Source of the DNA: Tetramitus jugosus
Taxonomy: Eukaryota; Heterolobosea; Eutetramitea; Acrasida; Vahlkampfiidae
Assembly (NCBI GenBank): GCA_937625935.1
Contig: OW569368.1
Span: 186,001-250,000, forward strand
DNA: 64,000 bases
Reading direction: 5' to 3'
Each line of letters starts with the position of its first letter. Within the stretch, counting starts at the first letter, position 1. The notes beneath the pieces were generated by a model, which saw only the letters and a list, made by a program, of their open reading frames with translations, ran no database searches and had not been told where the DNA came from. Positions 54,138-63,969 of this stretch are shown piece after piece. A program made the position numbers and the translations under genes.

Positions 54138-54415
54138 TGTTTTTTTGTATGTGTGTGTTTTGTTGTTTTCTTGGTCTTTTTGTTTGTTGTTTTTCGCACG
54201 GAACAAAAAGAAGAATTTCGAGTGTTTCTTCGTGGAGGAAGATTCTTTTTCCCGATTGCAGGATGCATTTTTGTGTTGGAATTGGTGAATTCGAGAGAAT
54301 TTGCCCACGGAACTGTAGACGGATGGTCAAGTGTCGATCACATGTCACATATTTTGGGATCCACAGGAACATCATCACCGGTCGCAGCTGAGAGGAAACA
54401 AACAACAAAACAATC

Positions 54416-56647
54416 ATGTCATCGACAATTTCTTATGATGAATCCTCTCTCACACCATTCCAAAAGGAAAGAATATCAAAGCTCAAAGAGTTCCGTCTCA
54501 AGGGCATTCTGACATCCAAGGATTTTGATAGAAAGTTGTCCGAAGTGTTGAAAACAACATCTGGTCCTACGACTAGTACTTCAGCGACCACCCCAGCAAC
54601 TACAACTACCACTACTACCGCACCAACCCGATCAGCTCCGACATCTGCTCCGACAAGACGGCCAATTACACCAAGATCTTCAACAACTACAACAACACCT
54701 GCTGTTCACACTCCTGTTCCTGTCCCTGTGACAACAACAATTACTACTACAACCACAAGTACTGCAAAAACAACAAGTGCACCAGTAGCTCCTGTGATCA
54801 ATAAGGCTCCACCAGTGAATGCAACAAATGTGTCATCTCCACCACATCCACCGCCACCTCCACCATCATCGTCAGTAACGACTCCTCCACCTGCACCAAA
54901 AGCACAGCACCAAGTTCTTGATACGCAGAAAGTATCTGTAAAGAAGGAGGAAGTGAACCCAAGGGGCAATCTGTTGGAGAGTATTCGAGCTGGAGCTGCG
55001 CTGAAAAAAGTGAACTCTAACCCTCCAGCACCAACAGTAGTGGAGAAGAAACCAGCGATCGCGATGCCAAAAGCGACTGCGACAACGACAAAAACTGCGA
55101 CGACAAATGTTGCTCCAGTTTCTTCCACAGCTACAACAACATCATCCAAGGTGGCTACTGTTGAAAAGACTGTATCATCATCACAGTCTCCAACATCGCC
55201 TACCTCGCCTACATCTCCAAAATCACCCAACGCAGCAGTTAGTCTTGTTGTTCAACAAAAACTGTCAAAGGCAACCGACTATTTCCAACAGGCATCAGCT
55301 GCCATGTCTAGCAGAAATATGAACAAGGCAATTCAATTGTTCACAGATTGTATTGGTGTGCTTGAAAAGGATGGTAAAAGTAGTCGAGAGCTTTTGCTCC
55401 AAATGAAATCTCTATTAGCCAGAGGTGTTTGTTATCATTCATCGAAGCAATTTCATCTTGCAGTTAACGATTTTTCCAAGAATATTGAAGCTTACAGGTC
55501 AAATTCCAGTGTTTTCGAAAGCGACTCTGCGATTGCTGCTAACGATGCAAGCTTACTCATGTTGAGATCTCACATGTCAAGAGGCAACTCCTATGACAGT
55601 TTGAGTCAGTTCTCTGATGCAGTGAATGACTTTACAGTGTTCATTGATCTGTTTATACCGAGTGAAGATGAGAGTGATGAACAGTTGGTGAACTCTGCTT
55701 CACTTTACTCTGCTTATCACAATAGAGGTTACGCCTTCTCAGCTTTGGGTGATGACAGCAAGGCAATTGATGATTTTTCAAGCGCGATTCAACAGTTTGA
55801 GAGAGTGAAGAACAAGTCAGACACCGTCAAGAACAATAGTGTCATTATTGACACATATTTCCAAAGAGGTAAAGCGTATGAAATGGTGGACAGAGTGAGC
55901 GATGCAATGAAAGACTACATGACTGTTGCTCAATATAGTCCTAATCATCACAAGTGTCACTTCAGAATTGGACAAATTGCTTATTATAACAATGATTATG
56001 CACAAGCCAAGAAGAGCTTTGACAAAGTGATCGATAGTAGTCCATCTGATTGGCAATCAATCTTCAACAGAGCTCAATGTAACAAATTTTTGTCTAACTT
56101 TGATGAAGCCATTGAAGATTTTAAGAGGACAATATCTGCGAAGCCATCTTTCTCAAAGGCCTATATTGAACTGGCTCGATTGTTGCAACGAACAAATACC
56201 GGTAGCTCAGAACAATTGGTCCAACTATACAATGATGGTATCAAACGAGCTCTGAGTGGAGAGGAAGAGAAGCCAAGCAATTCTGTTCTCTTCTCCATGT
56301 ACTTTGAAAGATCACTCGTACTCTCTGAAGTTGATCCAGAGAAAGCAATTGAAGATTTGGATCAGTGCATCATGATTGACCCCTCGAGTATCGACGCTTA
56401 TTGCAACAGGGGACTCGTCTATTATCAAAAGTTGAAGAAGTACAAGGAGGCGATTGGAAACTTTAATGTCGTTCTCGAACACAATCCAAAAGATGAGGCA
56501 ACCCTGCTTGACAGAGGATTTGCCCTTGCACGATCATCAGAGTTTGAGAAGGCCCTTGTTGATTTCACACAAGTACTCAAGCTTGATCCAGAGAACTCTG
56601 CCGCTCTCAAGGGAAAGACCTTCTGTGAACAACAATTGCAGCAATAA
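54416..56647 (+). CDS. Thr/Pro-rich protein with C-terminal TPR repeats
   Basis: Single exon, 743 residues, ATG at 54416. Residues about 13-42 (FQKERISKLKEFRLKGILTS, then KDFDRKLSEVL) look like a SHOCT-type helical motif. A Thr/Pro/Ser/Ala-rich region with (SPT)n and PPPPPPSSS runs extends to about 280. From about 283 to 740 it is a solenoid of tetratricopeptide repeats: KATDYFQQASAAMSSRNMNK, HNRGYAFSALGDDSKAIDDF, YCNRGLVYYQKLKKYKEAIG and LDRGFALARSSEFEKALVDF. TPR arrays bind short peptides or scaffold protein complexes, often with HSP90/HSP70 tails. No catalytic domain is present and no precise orthologue is recognised. The TPR part is confident and the partner is unknown. The start is 278 nt from the divergent tryptophanyl-tRNA synthetase start. 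Confidence 0.85.
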   Translation: MSSTISYDESSLTPFQKERISKLKEFRLKGILTSKDFDRKLSEVLKTTSGPTTSTSATTPATTTTTTTAPTRSAPTSAPTRRPITPRSSTTTTTPAVHTPVPVPVTTTITTTTTSTAKTTSAPVAPVINKAPPVNATNVSSPPHPPPPPPSSSVTTPPPAPKAQHQVLDTQKVSVKKEEVNPRGNLLESIRAGAALKKVNSNPPAPTVVEKKPAIAMPKATATTTKTATTNVAPVSSTATTTSSKVATVEKTVSSSQSPTSPTSPTSPKSPNAAVSLVVQQKLSKATDYFQQASAAMSSRNMNKAIQLFTDCIGVLEKDGKSSRELLLQMKSLLARGVCYHSSKQFHLAVNDFSKNIEAYRSNSSVFESDSAIAANDASLLMLRSHMSRGNSYDSLSQFSDAVNDFTVFIDLFIPSEDESDEQLVNSASLYSAYHNRGYAFSALGDDSKAIDDFSSAIQQFERVKNKSDTVKNNSVIIDTYFQRGKAYEMVDRVSDAMKDYMTVAQYSPNHHKCHFRIGQIAYYNNDYAQAKKSFDKVIDSSPSDWQSIFNRAQCNKFLSNFDEAIEDFKRTISAKPSFSKAYIELARLLQRTNTGSSEQLVQLYNDGIKRALSGEEEKPSNSVLFSMYFERSLVLSEVDPEKAIEDLDQCIMIDPSSIDAYCNRGLVYYQKLKKYKEAIGNFNVVLEHNPKDEATLLDRGFALARSSEFEKALVDFTQVLKLDPENSAALKGKTFCEQQLQQ

Positions 56648-57090
56648 CTTTTTGGTTGGCCGCTACCAATTAAAAATTTTCGAAACATCAAGTTGGGCAT
56701 GCACACAACTGAATTTGAGCAAACGAGCGACCCCGCCTTCGCACGTCACCTGTCGCATTCCCACCAGACAAATTATCGGGACACAGCAATCAGATGTTTT
56801 TTTTTCTTGACAAGAGAGCTGAACACAAGATAGAATTAACACCCCTACACACACACACAGAGCAAGCACACCCTCCCAATTTTCCATTCTTGTGATTGTT
56901 TCATTCTGATTGGCGTCAGTACGAAACCCCAATTCTCCCACTTGACACCACCACCACAACAAACAACAAACAACAACAACATTGACAGAAAAATCACACA
57001 CATCACCATTTTCATCAAATACTTTCGTTTCGATTGACTACTGCTCGATTTTTGTATACTAAAAGTTTTATCACCAACGTCATCATCATC
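56648..57090. other. Intergenic region upstream of the RasGEF gene
   Basis: 443 nt between two plus-strand genes: 3' UTR of the TPR gene and promoter/5' UTR of the RasGEF gene. There is a short (CA)n run near 56850-56861 and a CAACAA-rich stretch around 56955-56981. The frame is open from 57034 to the RasGEF ATG at 57091 but begins with TTG, so it is treated as leader. No RNA gene was seen. Confidence 0.4.
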
Positions 57091-60000
57091 ATGAGTCAAT
57101 CTCCCACAACACCTACAACACCTACATCGTCACATGCCATCAACATTTTCAACAGAAAGAGTACTGGTGGTGGTAGTGGTACCTATTCACCACTGTCATC
57201 TTCTCCATCATCACCACGTTCTTCTTCCAGTGGTGGTGTCAAAGTACCTGCAATCGTCAAGAGAAATAGTACTTCCTTTATGATGACGAATAACAACAAT
57301 AACAATAACAATATTGAAAACAATATTATGGCTGCTACTGCAGTGAATGCAGCACCAGTGAGATTTCGATTTCAGAACGGTAGACCACACAGTGGTGAGA
57401 TGAGTGCAAAATTGTCACCTTCGCAGCGCAACAGTCTATCCTCTTCATCGCCATCCTCTCAAGGCAACAATCGAAATTCTGATCCAGTACTCTCACAGTC
57501 GCTCAACATGCTGAGTAGTTCTCCACCTGTAACGACAAGTACAAGTACAAACACTGCGACAATGACATCGAGTGAGAGAACAGAGAGACAAGTGAGCATA
57601 CGACACAATCAAAATCAGAAAAATAGACATGTAGTGCTAGTTTCTGCCTCAACAGCGACACCAACCACACCCAGCACAGCTTCGACGATATCCACAACAC
57701 CTAACTCATCATCATCATCAATACAAAAAAATCAACAGAGCAGCTTGCAGCGCGATTTACAGAGGTATAATTCTTCCGCGCGATTTTCTTCAGTCATTTG
57801 GCGATCTTCTCCGTACAAGCCTCCAGCTCAACAGCTCAACCACAACCACAATAGCAATGCTCAACAATCTACATGTAACACTAACGATAATAATAATAAT
57901 AACAACAACAACAATATGAACAATGATATCAGCAACGATAATCAACAAACAAATGCAAATGGCACAAAATCATTGAGCTCTGTCATTCAATCAATGAAAA
58001 CTAGGAACCAAAAACAATACATTGACCAAACTACTACTACTTTGAATCATAACAACTATAGCAACTTGGCAAACAACAGTGGTAAGAAGAACAATGGTAG
58101 TTATACGATTCATTTACGGTCGGGATCCAGTGGAGTCTCACCTACCAATGAACAAGGTGTAGAAGATCAGTTTGGCATGTTTGAGTTTAGTGATGATTTC
58201 CAAATTCAGTCTGTTGAGATCAAGGCTGCTCCACAATACTTTACAGGGAAGGAAGAATCTGCTGATTCTGCAATACAAACGCCCAAGAAATCAACCGCCG
58301 TGTCGAAACGACCCATTAATTTGCAACAACACCACAATGATAGAAAGTTTAGTGTGATGAGACCGATTGGCTTCTCATCTCCCATGACCTCTCAATCATT
58401 GAATACTGGTGTGGGTGCGACTGGTGGTGGTAGTGGTGCCGGTGGAACTAATCGAAATGGAGATGACTCGGAAGCTGATTCGATCAATATATTGTATCAA
58501 CACTTTTTGCAACAATCTATTCTCAAGGAGAGACAATTGTTGAGTCAACAACAGGAACAATTGATGAAGATGAAGTCGTTGAAGTCGCAGGAGCTGGCAG
58601 TGACATCATCCGAGACGAATAGAACTAGGAAGAGATCGTTTTCAATGTATGATCACGATCAATATAAGACCAAGGAGAACATGAAGAGTGAGTTGAGCGA
58701 TTTGATTGCGAGATTAAACGATTTTGAAAACAAGGTGCGAGGTATGGTTCTAGTCACAACGATTCAATCCTCTGATTCAAAAATCATGGAGCGAACCACG
58801 CAGCTAGAGTCGCTGAGAATGCACGAGACTGGTTCGACTGCATTCTTCTTGATGAATAGTACAACGGCTGTTGGAGATCATGAGTATTCATCTCCTTCAG
58901 CCATAGAGAATAGTTCCATGTTGTTCCACAACGATGAAGACAATGACAAGATTACTATAATCAAGGTTGATCTGACAGCTGGTGTAATCAGGGAAGAAGT
59001 AGTTACAAATAATCCATCGGCACTTGTTGACAGTGATAAAGATGGAGACAATGAGGACAGTGATGACGATGACATGAACGAAGATAAGGAAGAAGATGAT
59101 ATTCGAATGGAGTTTGATGAAGAAGTGAGTGGTTCTGATGCAACAGATGTAGATGTCTCCGGAGAGGAGAACTTTTTGTTAAACGTGAATCCATCAGACA
59201 AATTAGAGTTTATTCACTTGGATGGGTTGTTGGAGAATTGTCTTGTTCCCTTGGCTTTCCGAAGTCAGGCATTGCAACATGATGAATTACTTGGAGAGGC
59301 CAGAATCGCAAATGCTCATAGGGAAGATTATAAATTCTATGTACAAGTGCTATCCACCAGTATCTCAACAATTTTGCACATACACTCGGTTGATGTAGTT
59401 ATACAGAAAATAGAAAACATATTGAAGACCTGGGAGTCGAGAAACGAAACTGATTTGATTCATGAAGTTGTGATCAACCGGGCTCTTGTACTGGTGGGTG
59501 AGTGGGTCTTTTATGGATCGTACCTGTTTCCAGTTGATTTTCTCGCACGTCTTCTCAATGTTATCGAGCCATATCTGAGACAACCTCAGTATATCGGATC
59601 CAGTACCGAACTTGTGCAACGATTATTCAAATTACGACATATTCTCTATTTGAGAGAGCAAGCACAAGAGAATATTTTGAAATCCATTGGCAACACGCCA
59701 CGACTGAATATTTTGAGAATTGATATGCTCAAATTGAGCATGGAGTTAACGTTGATTGAGTATGATCTGTTTCAAATGGTACAACCACACGAGTTTTTCG
59801 CTTCATCTTGGATGAAGGGTGATAAGCTCACGATTGCACCCAATTTGACTGCAATAATTCAGTGCTACAATTTAGTGTCTCAATGGGTGGTGGAAACAAT
59901 TTTGAATCACAAGGATGTCAATGAGCGCTACAAAGTGTTGTGTCGATTCATTTCTCTGGCTTGGAACTGTGTTTCTGTACGAAACTACAATACCTGTTTT

Positions 60001-60468
60001 GCTATTATATCAGGACTGTATACTACACCTATTCATCGTTTGAAGAAAACATGGGCCATGCTGAACGAAGATTACACCAAACTTGTTGAAAAACTAATGT
60101 TCATCTCAAACGTTTCAGCCAATTACAAGAACTATAGAAACGAGCTGCTCAAGGCCAAAACACCTTGCATACCGAATATTGCTGTTCATTTGAAAGACTT
60201 TGCATCGCTGGATGATGCTCAGGTCGATGAGCGGGAGGATTGCCCAGGAATGTTGAACATTTCCAAGAGACATGCCATGGCAGTGCTTGTACGTTCTCTT
60301 TTGAGATATCAACAATATCCGTTTTCTTTCAAGAGTAATAGCAGTCTTCGGGATTTGGTTTGGAACGAACTATTGACCCTCATCAATCCGTCTGAAACAG
60401 TGAAGGCAAGATCATCGCGCCACCTTGAGCTATCACGCGAGATTGAACCACCACCCAAGAAGAAATAA
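57091..60468 (+). CDS. RasGEF (CDC25-domain) protein
   Basis: Single exon, 1125 residues. The first about 700 residues are Asn/Ser/Thr-rich with no domain apart from a short coiled coil (about 565-620) and an acidic stretch (DSDKDGDNEDSDDDDMNEDK). The region about 770-860 (HSVDVVIQKIENILKTWESR) fits the RasGEF N-terminal (REM) helices. The CDC25 catalytic domain (about 865-1110) shows LELTLIEYDLF-type LSMELTLIEYDLFQMVQPHE, VSQWVVETIL, the helical hairpin region containing RFISLAWNCVSVRNYNTCFA and IISGLYTTPIHRLKKTW, and CIPNIAVHLKDFASLDDAQ (the PFLG-like strand). RasGEFs load Ras with GTP, and in amoebae this drives chemotaxis and macropinocytosis. A class I PI3-kinase with a Ras-binding domain lies in the same window, though not adjacent. 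The REM assignment is tentative. Confidence 0.9.
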   Translation: MSQSPTTPTTPTSSHAINIFNRKSTGGGSGTYSPLSSSPSSPRSSSSGGVKVPAIVKRNSTSFMMTNNNNNNNNIENNIMAATAVNAAPVRFRFQNGRPHSGEMSAKLSPSQRNSLSSSSPSSQGNNRNSDPVLSQSLNMLSSSPPVTTSTSTNTATMTSSERTERQVSIRHNQNQKNRHVVLVSASTATPTTPSTASTISTTPNSSSSSIQKNQQSSLQRDLQRYNSSARFSSVIWRSSPYKPPAQQLNHNHNSNAQQSTCNTNDNNNNNNNNNMNNDISNDNQQTNANGTKSLSSVIQSMKTRNQKQYIDQTTTTLNHNNYSNLANNSGKKNNGSYTIHLRSGSSGVSPTNEQGVEDQFGMFEFSDDFQIQSVEIKAAPQYFTGKEESADSAIQTPKKSTAVSKRPINLQQHHNDRKFSVMRPIGFSSPMTSQSLNTGVGATGGGSGAGGTNRNGDDSEADSINILYQHFLQQSILKERQLLSQQQEQLMKMKSLKSQELAVTSSETNRTRKRSFSMYDHDQYKTKENMKSELSDLIARLNDFENKVRGMVLVTTIQSSDSKIMERTTQLESLRMHETGSTAFFLMNSTTAVGDHEYSSPSAIENSSMLFHNDEDNDKITIIKVDLTAGVIREEVVTNNPSALVDSDKDGDNEDSDDDDMNEDKEEDDIRMEFDEEVSGSDATDVDVSGEENFLLNVNPSDKLEFIHLDGLLENCLVPLAFRSQALQHDELLGEARIANAHREDYKFYVQVLSTSISTILHIHSVDVVIQKIENILKTWESRNETDLIHEVVINRALVLVGEWVFYGSYLFPVDFLARLLNVIEPYLRQPQYIGSSTELVQRLFKLRHILYLREQAQENILKSIGNTPRLNILRIDMLKLSMELTLIEYDLFQMVQPHEFFASSWMKGDKLTIAPNLTAIIQCYNLVSQWVVETILNHKDVNERYKVLCRFISLAWNCVSVRNYNTCFAIISGLYTTPIHRLKKTWAMLNEDYTKLVEKLMFISNVSANYKNYRNELLKAKTPCIPNIAVHLKDFASLDDAQVDEREDCPGMLNISKRHAMAVLVRSLLRYQQYPFSFKSNSSLRDLVWNELLTLINPSETVKARSSRHLELSREIEPPPKKK

Positions 60469-60840
60469 AACATTTGTCTAATGAGTAACGTCAGCTTCTC
60501 TTTCAGATTTGATGTGGCTAGCACTTTTGCTGATAGGAGAAGCTTCAAGTAGCTTCAACATTAAATGAGAGGAGACCATGTTGTATCACAAAAATTTCCA
60601 GTCATAGCTCATGTTAGAGCCCGACTGAACGGTCAGTGGTTCAGACATTTCCCCATGCTCAAAGGTGGGTGACCACCGGCGAGGGACCATCTCTCATTTC
60701 CTCTAGCTGCGGAATTGGTGCAGTTGTAACAATTTCCGTTGAGACTGTCTGTAGTCCCCTTTACAACGGCAACGGCCATCTACCTCGGTTTAAAAAGTGC
60801 TGTCTTTTTCTCTGTTGATTTTTCAAAAACCAAACACAAC
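60469..60840. other. Intergenic region between RasGEF and heptad-repeat gene
   Basis: 372 nt. A short inverted repeat (ACTGA ACGG TCAGT, about 60623-60636) could form a small hairpin. The frame of the next gene is open upstream to 60739, but the first ATG with a plausible protein start is at 60841. Nothing else was recognised. Confidence 0.35.
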
Positions 60841-61374
60841 ATGACTCAACCAAATTTCAACAACTTAAGCCACCACCTCAAGGGTGTTATCAATGAAGTG
60901 CGACACTTGGACAACTATTCCAATCATCTGATGAACCAGGAACAAAATGTTGCAAACATGATCATTGCTGCATTGACCGCTCCCACAGGACCACTCACTG
61001 CTCTGAACAACCAATTAAACGGCCTTCAAACAACAGTGAATAACATTCAGACAACAGTGAACAACATTGAGACAACAGTGAATAACATTCAAACAACAGT
61101 GAACAATCATACAATTCAATTGAGTCGCTTGGAAATTGAAATGGCCCGTAACTCAAATGCAACCAAAGGTGTAGGCATCCCCAACCAGTTCACCAGTGTA
61201 CCTAATACACTTGGACAACTACCGCCCATCCAATTGGCCACCCTTCACGATTTAACTAACTTGACTGGACCTCAAGCCACTGACTTGTGTAATTTCTATG
61301 GAATTACTCCTATACCAGCCCTCATTGTAGATCAACAGGCGGCAATTGCCCAACATTGTGGTATCCGTCTATAA
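60841..61374 (+). CDS. Small coiled-coil protein with heptad minisatellite and Mug135-like tail
   Basis: Single exon, 177 residues, ATG at 60841. A short helical head (NFNNLSHHLKGVINEVRHLD) is followed by four exact-length heptads, QTTVNNI type, encoded by 21-nt tandem units (61027-61110), and then a further coiled segment (QLSRLEIEMARNSNAT). The C-terminal half (PPIQLATLHDLTNLTGPQAT then CNFYGITPIPALIVDQQAAI) has the L-x-L, G, YGI pattern of a small helix-turn-helix resembling the C-terminal domain of Mug135-like proteins. That assignment is a weak pattern match. The function is unknown. An oligomeric coiled coil is the main inference. Confidence 0.6.
   Translation: MTQPNFNNLSHHLKGVINEVRHLDNYSNHLMNQEQNVANMIIAALTAPTGPLTALNNQLNGLQTTVNNIQTTVNNIETTVNNIQTTVNNHTIQLSRLEIEMARNSNATKGVGIPNQFTSVPNTLGQLPPIQLATLHDLTNLTGPQATDLCNFYGITPIPALIVDQQAAIAQHCGIRL
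61027..61110 (+). repeat. Four tandem 21-nt coding repeats (coiled-coil heptads)
   Basis: Four in-frame 21-nt units starting at 61027, 61048, 61069 and 61090. Each encodes [QE]TTVNN-x-x, and the units differ by only a few bases. Because the unit is exactly seven codons, copy-number change would preserve the coiled-coil register. Confidence 0.9.
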
Positions 61375-61456
61375 TCAGCTGTATGTTGGATTTTGAGGCA
61401 CACATTGTTTGCACGTCGAAAGGTGAGGATTGTTTCGAATTTGCAATACACAATAA

Positions 61457-63454
61457 ATGGGGAAAATGCTTCTCCTTGAAGAAAATTGTTCATATCTTGG
61501 TTGTTCCTTGGTGCAAGACAAAAAAAACATGAGCAGCAATAGAGTAAATGTTATTGATCACCTGCCTGATGATGCCTGGTCCTACATTCTGTCCTTCTTG
61601 AAAGTGAAGCACATTATTCACAGAGTCAATCTCGTGAACAAACACCTGCACTCACTCATTACATGCAATGGTTTCTCGACAAACCAACTCTGGAAACATG
61701 TTTGTCAACATCAGCGAGTCACACTTGTGATTCCAGGGTACAACACCCCTGAGTACCCGGAGGCATCACTGTCGGTATTGCCAGGGATGGGTATTCCAAA
61801 GTTTACACTCGATAGATCGAGTAGCGATAGTTCAGTGGACGAACGCTGGCAACAAGCACTTGTGGATAAGCAATATTTCATTGATTACATGAGGGCAATA
61901 TCACCAATGGTGGAGGACTTGCGTATTGTTTGCCAGACCCCTTATCTCGCACTGAAAGTGGAAACAGTTGGTGAAAACGTGATGGAGATGTTTGATTTCG
62001 GCTGGAAGCCGTTTGAATTTTCAGACAGCGAGGAGTTGATCGAAAAGAATGAGGAGTTGAACAAGAAGCTGAATGCCTTACAGTTTCCACAACTTTCGAA
62101 TCTCTATTGGCGATTTTGTGACGCTTTTGAGTTGCATTCCATCTTTTTCAAAGATGGCAATTGTAGTCAGTATCGACAATTACCTTTGGTAGATCCAAGA
62201 TTCATTAACTTGGAATCGCTTAACATCAATGGGAAGAATAGCGAGTATTTAACTACAACTCTTTTGAACAACCAGAATACACTGAAGCATTTCGCAATGA
62301 TTCCATTTGCTTACAAGAATAGTAAGAAAAAAGTATTAGATATCTTGAGTTCGTGTCCAAAAATGAGCTTGGGAAATATGAATTGTATCTATACACCTCC
62401 CTGCTTTATTTCTCTGAAATCCTTGAATCTTCGTGCTACATATAACTCAATCATTGCGCTGCTCTCTGTGGAGTTTCCACAACTAACTCGATTGTGTATT
62501 CATGTTGACTGGAGTACCGATCGCAATAGTGATGCAGCTGGGATTAAGCCGCTTCGTTCCCTTGAGTATTTCAAGTTCTCTGATTCTGGTGTTGGTGCGA
62601 ATGCTCATCTATTGTTTGAAGCTATCAATCAAGATTTAAAGGAGTTGGTCGTACGTGACTACACTTACGATGGAAGTCTCTCTGATGTGATTGCGCGCGG
62701 TATAAATCATCTAACTAATATCGAGCAGGCTACGCTAAGACTTTTCTGGAAGTGTGAGGAGTTGGAGGTATTCTTGAAACAGAATGTCAATATGCATACA
62801 CTAACATTGAATCGCTATTCCCCTGCTATTCCTAAGTTGGTACAGCTCACTTCCCAACTCAAGAATTTGAATCTGGACTATGATGTCACTCCTGATGACT
62901 TTAAGTTACTACTTTCGAGTCTCCCATTTCTGAAACAGTTGAAAGTAACTACAAAAATGTCATTCGCGACAGTGTCATCCATTTTGGCAGAACACACTGC
63001 TACCAGTGTCAGAAACTTCGAAGTTCGATCTAGAGCAGCGAGCATCATCCAGTCCTCTATGAGTTATCCAACCGGGAGCATACATCAGTTACCTGCTCTA
63101 GACAAGTTACTTCTTGAGGTTGCATGTGGGACAATGAATGATTGGATTCTACTGATTCTCGCTTCTCATCAAGTGAAGTCAATTAAAATCCGATTGTATG
63201 ATCGTTGGGACGGTAATGTTAGTTATGTTACTTCAGTTCTACCTCTATCGGACATAATCAGAAGAGTTCAGACAGCACTGGTTCAAACTATTCCATCCGA
63301 CGCGTTGTTGATTCCAAGAGAGGAACAGAAGGAGTTACTTCAAATCTATCAACACTTATTCACTGATGAAGTTACTCTGACCAGTAGTGTAATCAACTTC
63401 CCAGGGGTTCGTAGTTTGTTGAGAGCCTACAAGACGAGCAAACAACCACAATGA
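61457..63454 (+). CDS. F-box protein with leucine-rich-repeat-like C-terminus
   Basis: Single exon, 665 residues. The first ATG is at 61457; the ATG at 61529 (MSSNRVNVIDHLPDD) is an equally plausible start because the F-box begins just after it. The F-box occupies about 30-80 of the long form (HLPDDAWSYILSFLKVKHII, then VNKHLHSLITCNGF). The remainder contains irregular leucine-rich segments (FINLESLNINGKN, FISLKSLNLRATYNSIIALL, PQLTRLCIHVDWST, LKNLNLDYDVTPDDFKLLLS, FLKQLKVTTKMSFATVSSIL) consistent with an LRR solenoid for substrate binding in an SCF ligase. The substrate is unknown. It is the third F-box protein in the window. The repeats are too degenerate for orthology. Confidence 0.8.
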   Translation: MGKMLLLEENCSYLGCSLVQDKKNMSSNRVNVIDHLPDDAWSYILSFLKVKHIIHRVNLVNKHLHSLITCNGFSTNQLWKHVCQHQRVTLVIPGYNTPEYPEASLSVLPGMGIPKFTLDRSSSDSSVDERWQQALVDKQYFIDYMRAISPMVEDLRIVCQTPYLALKVETVGENVMEMFDFGWKPFEFSDSEELIEKNEELNKKLNALQFPQLSNLYWRFCDAFELHSIFFKDGNCSQYRQLPLVDPRFINLESLNINGKNSEYLTTTLLNNQNTLKHFAMIPFAYKNSKKKVLDILSSCPKMSLGNMNCIYTPPCFISLKSLNLRATYNSIIALLSVEFPQLTRLCIHVDWSTDRNSDAAGIKPLRSLEYFKFSDSGVGANAHLLFEAINQDLKELVVRDYTYDGSLSDVIARGINHLTNIEQATLRLFWKCEELEVFLKQNVNMHTLTLNRYSPAIPKLVQLTSQLKNLNLDYDVTPDDFKLLLSSLPFLKQLKVTTKMSFATVSSILAEHTATSVRNFEVRSRAASIIQSSMSYPTGSIHQLPALDKLLLEVACGTMNDWILLILASHQVKSIKIRLYDRWDGNVSYVTSVLPLSDIIRRVQTALVQTIPSDALLIPREEQKELLQIYQHLFTDEVTLTSSVINFPGVRSLLRAYKTSKQPQ

Positions 63455-63685
63455 TAAAACAGTAGCGCCTGTATTTACATGTAAAATACCAATACTCCAG
63501 ATGATGACATGTTTACGAGTCAAATGTGTCAATATTTTACTCTGTTAATGAATCGTCGCTGAGGCATGGGATAATAATACAAGTTAAGTTCTATAAATAC
63601 CACGCGACAAATTTTTGAATAAAAGTGTGACCTTCTTTTATTTTCTTTCAAAACAACAAAACATTGTAAAATACAAAAAAGCAAC

Positions 63686-63967
63686 ATGGTAGAAAAGAAT
63701 AACGCTGTCGATGAAGCAAAGGACCAAGTCAAGACTCGTGCTGGAGCCATCAAGGAACACATGTCGAATCCTGAATGGAAGAGTAACAAAGGTGAGAATG
63801 TAGTGGGTGACTTAACAAAGAGCAAGACCGATGTCAAGACTGATCAAGCACAAGAAGGTTGGAAGAACACTGGTATCGATGCTTATGAGTCAGTGAAGGA
63901 ATCTGTGTCCGAAGCAGCAATCAATGTTCGGGACTGGGTAACTGGAAACACTGAACAAAAGAAATAA
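63686..63967 (+). CDS. Small hydrophilic LEA-like protein
   Basis: Single exon, 93 residues, ATG at 63686 after a clear A-rich leader. It is highly charged and Lys/Glu/Asp/Ser-rich, with no hydrophobic segment: EKNNAVDEAKDQVKTRAGAI, then TKSKTDVKTDQAQEGWKNTG, YESVKESVSEAAINVRDWVT. The amphipathic, Ala/Lys/Glu-rich, glycine-poor pattern with repeated 11-residue-like spacing resembles late-embryogenesis-abundant (group 3) or other stress proteins that protect membranes and proteins during drying or cyst formation. This is compositional inference, not a domain match. Its stop precedes the dispersed 31-nt sequence at the right edge. Confidence 0.6.
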   Translation: MVEKNNAVDEAKDQVKTRAGAIKEHMSNPEWKSNKGENVVGDLTKSKTDVKTDQAQEGWKNTGIDAYESVKESVSEAAINVRDWVTGNTEQKK

Positions 63968-63969
63968 AC

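Noticed and set aside
54706-55230. 174-codon minus-strand ORF rich in Val/Gly/Thr
   Set aside because: Antisense to the Thr/Pro/Ser-rich region of the TPR gene; composition-driven.
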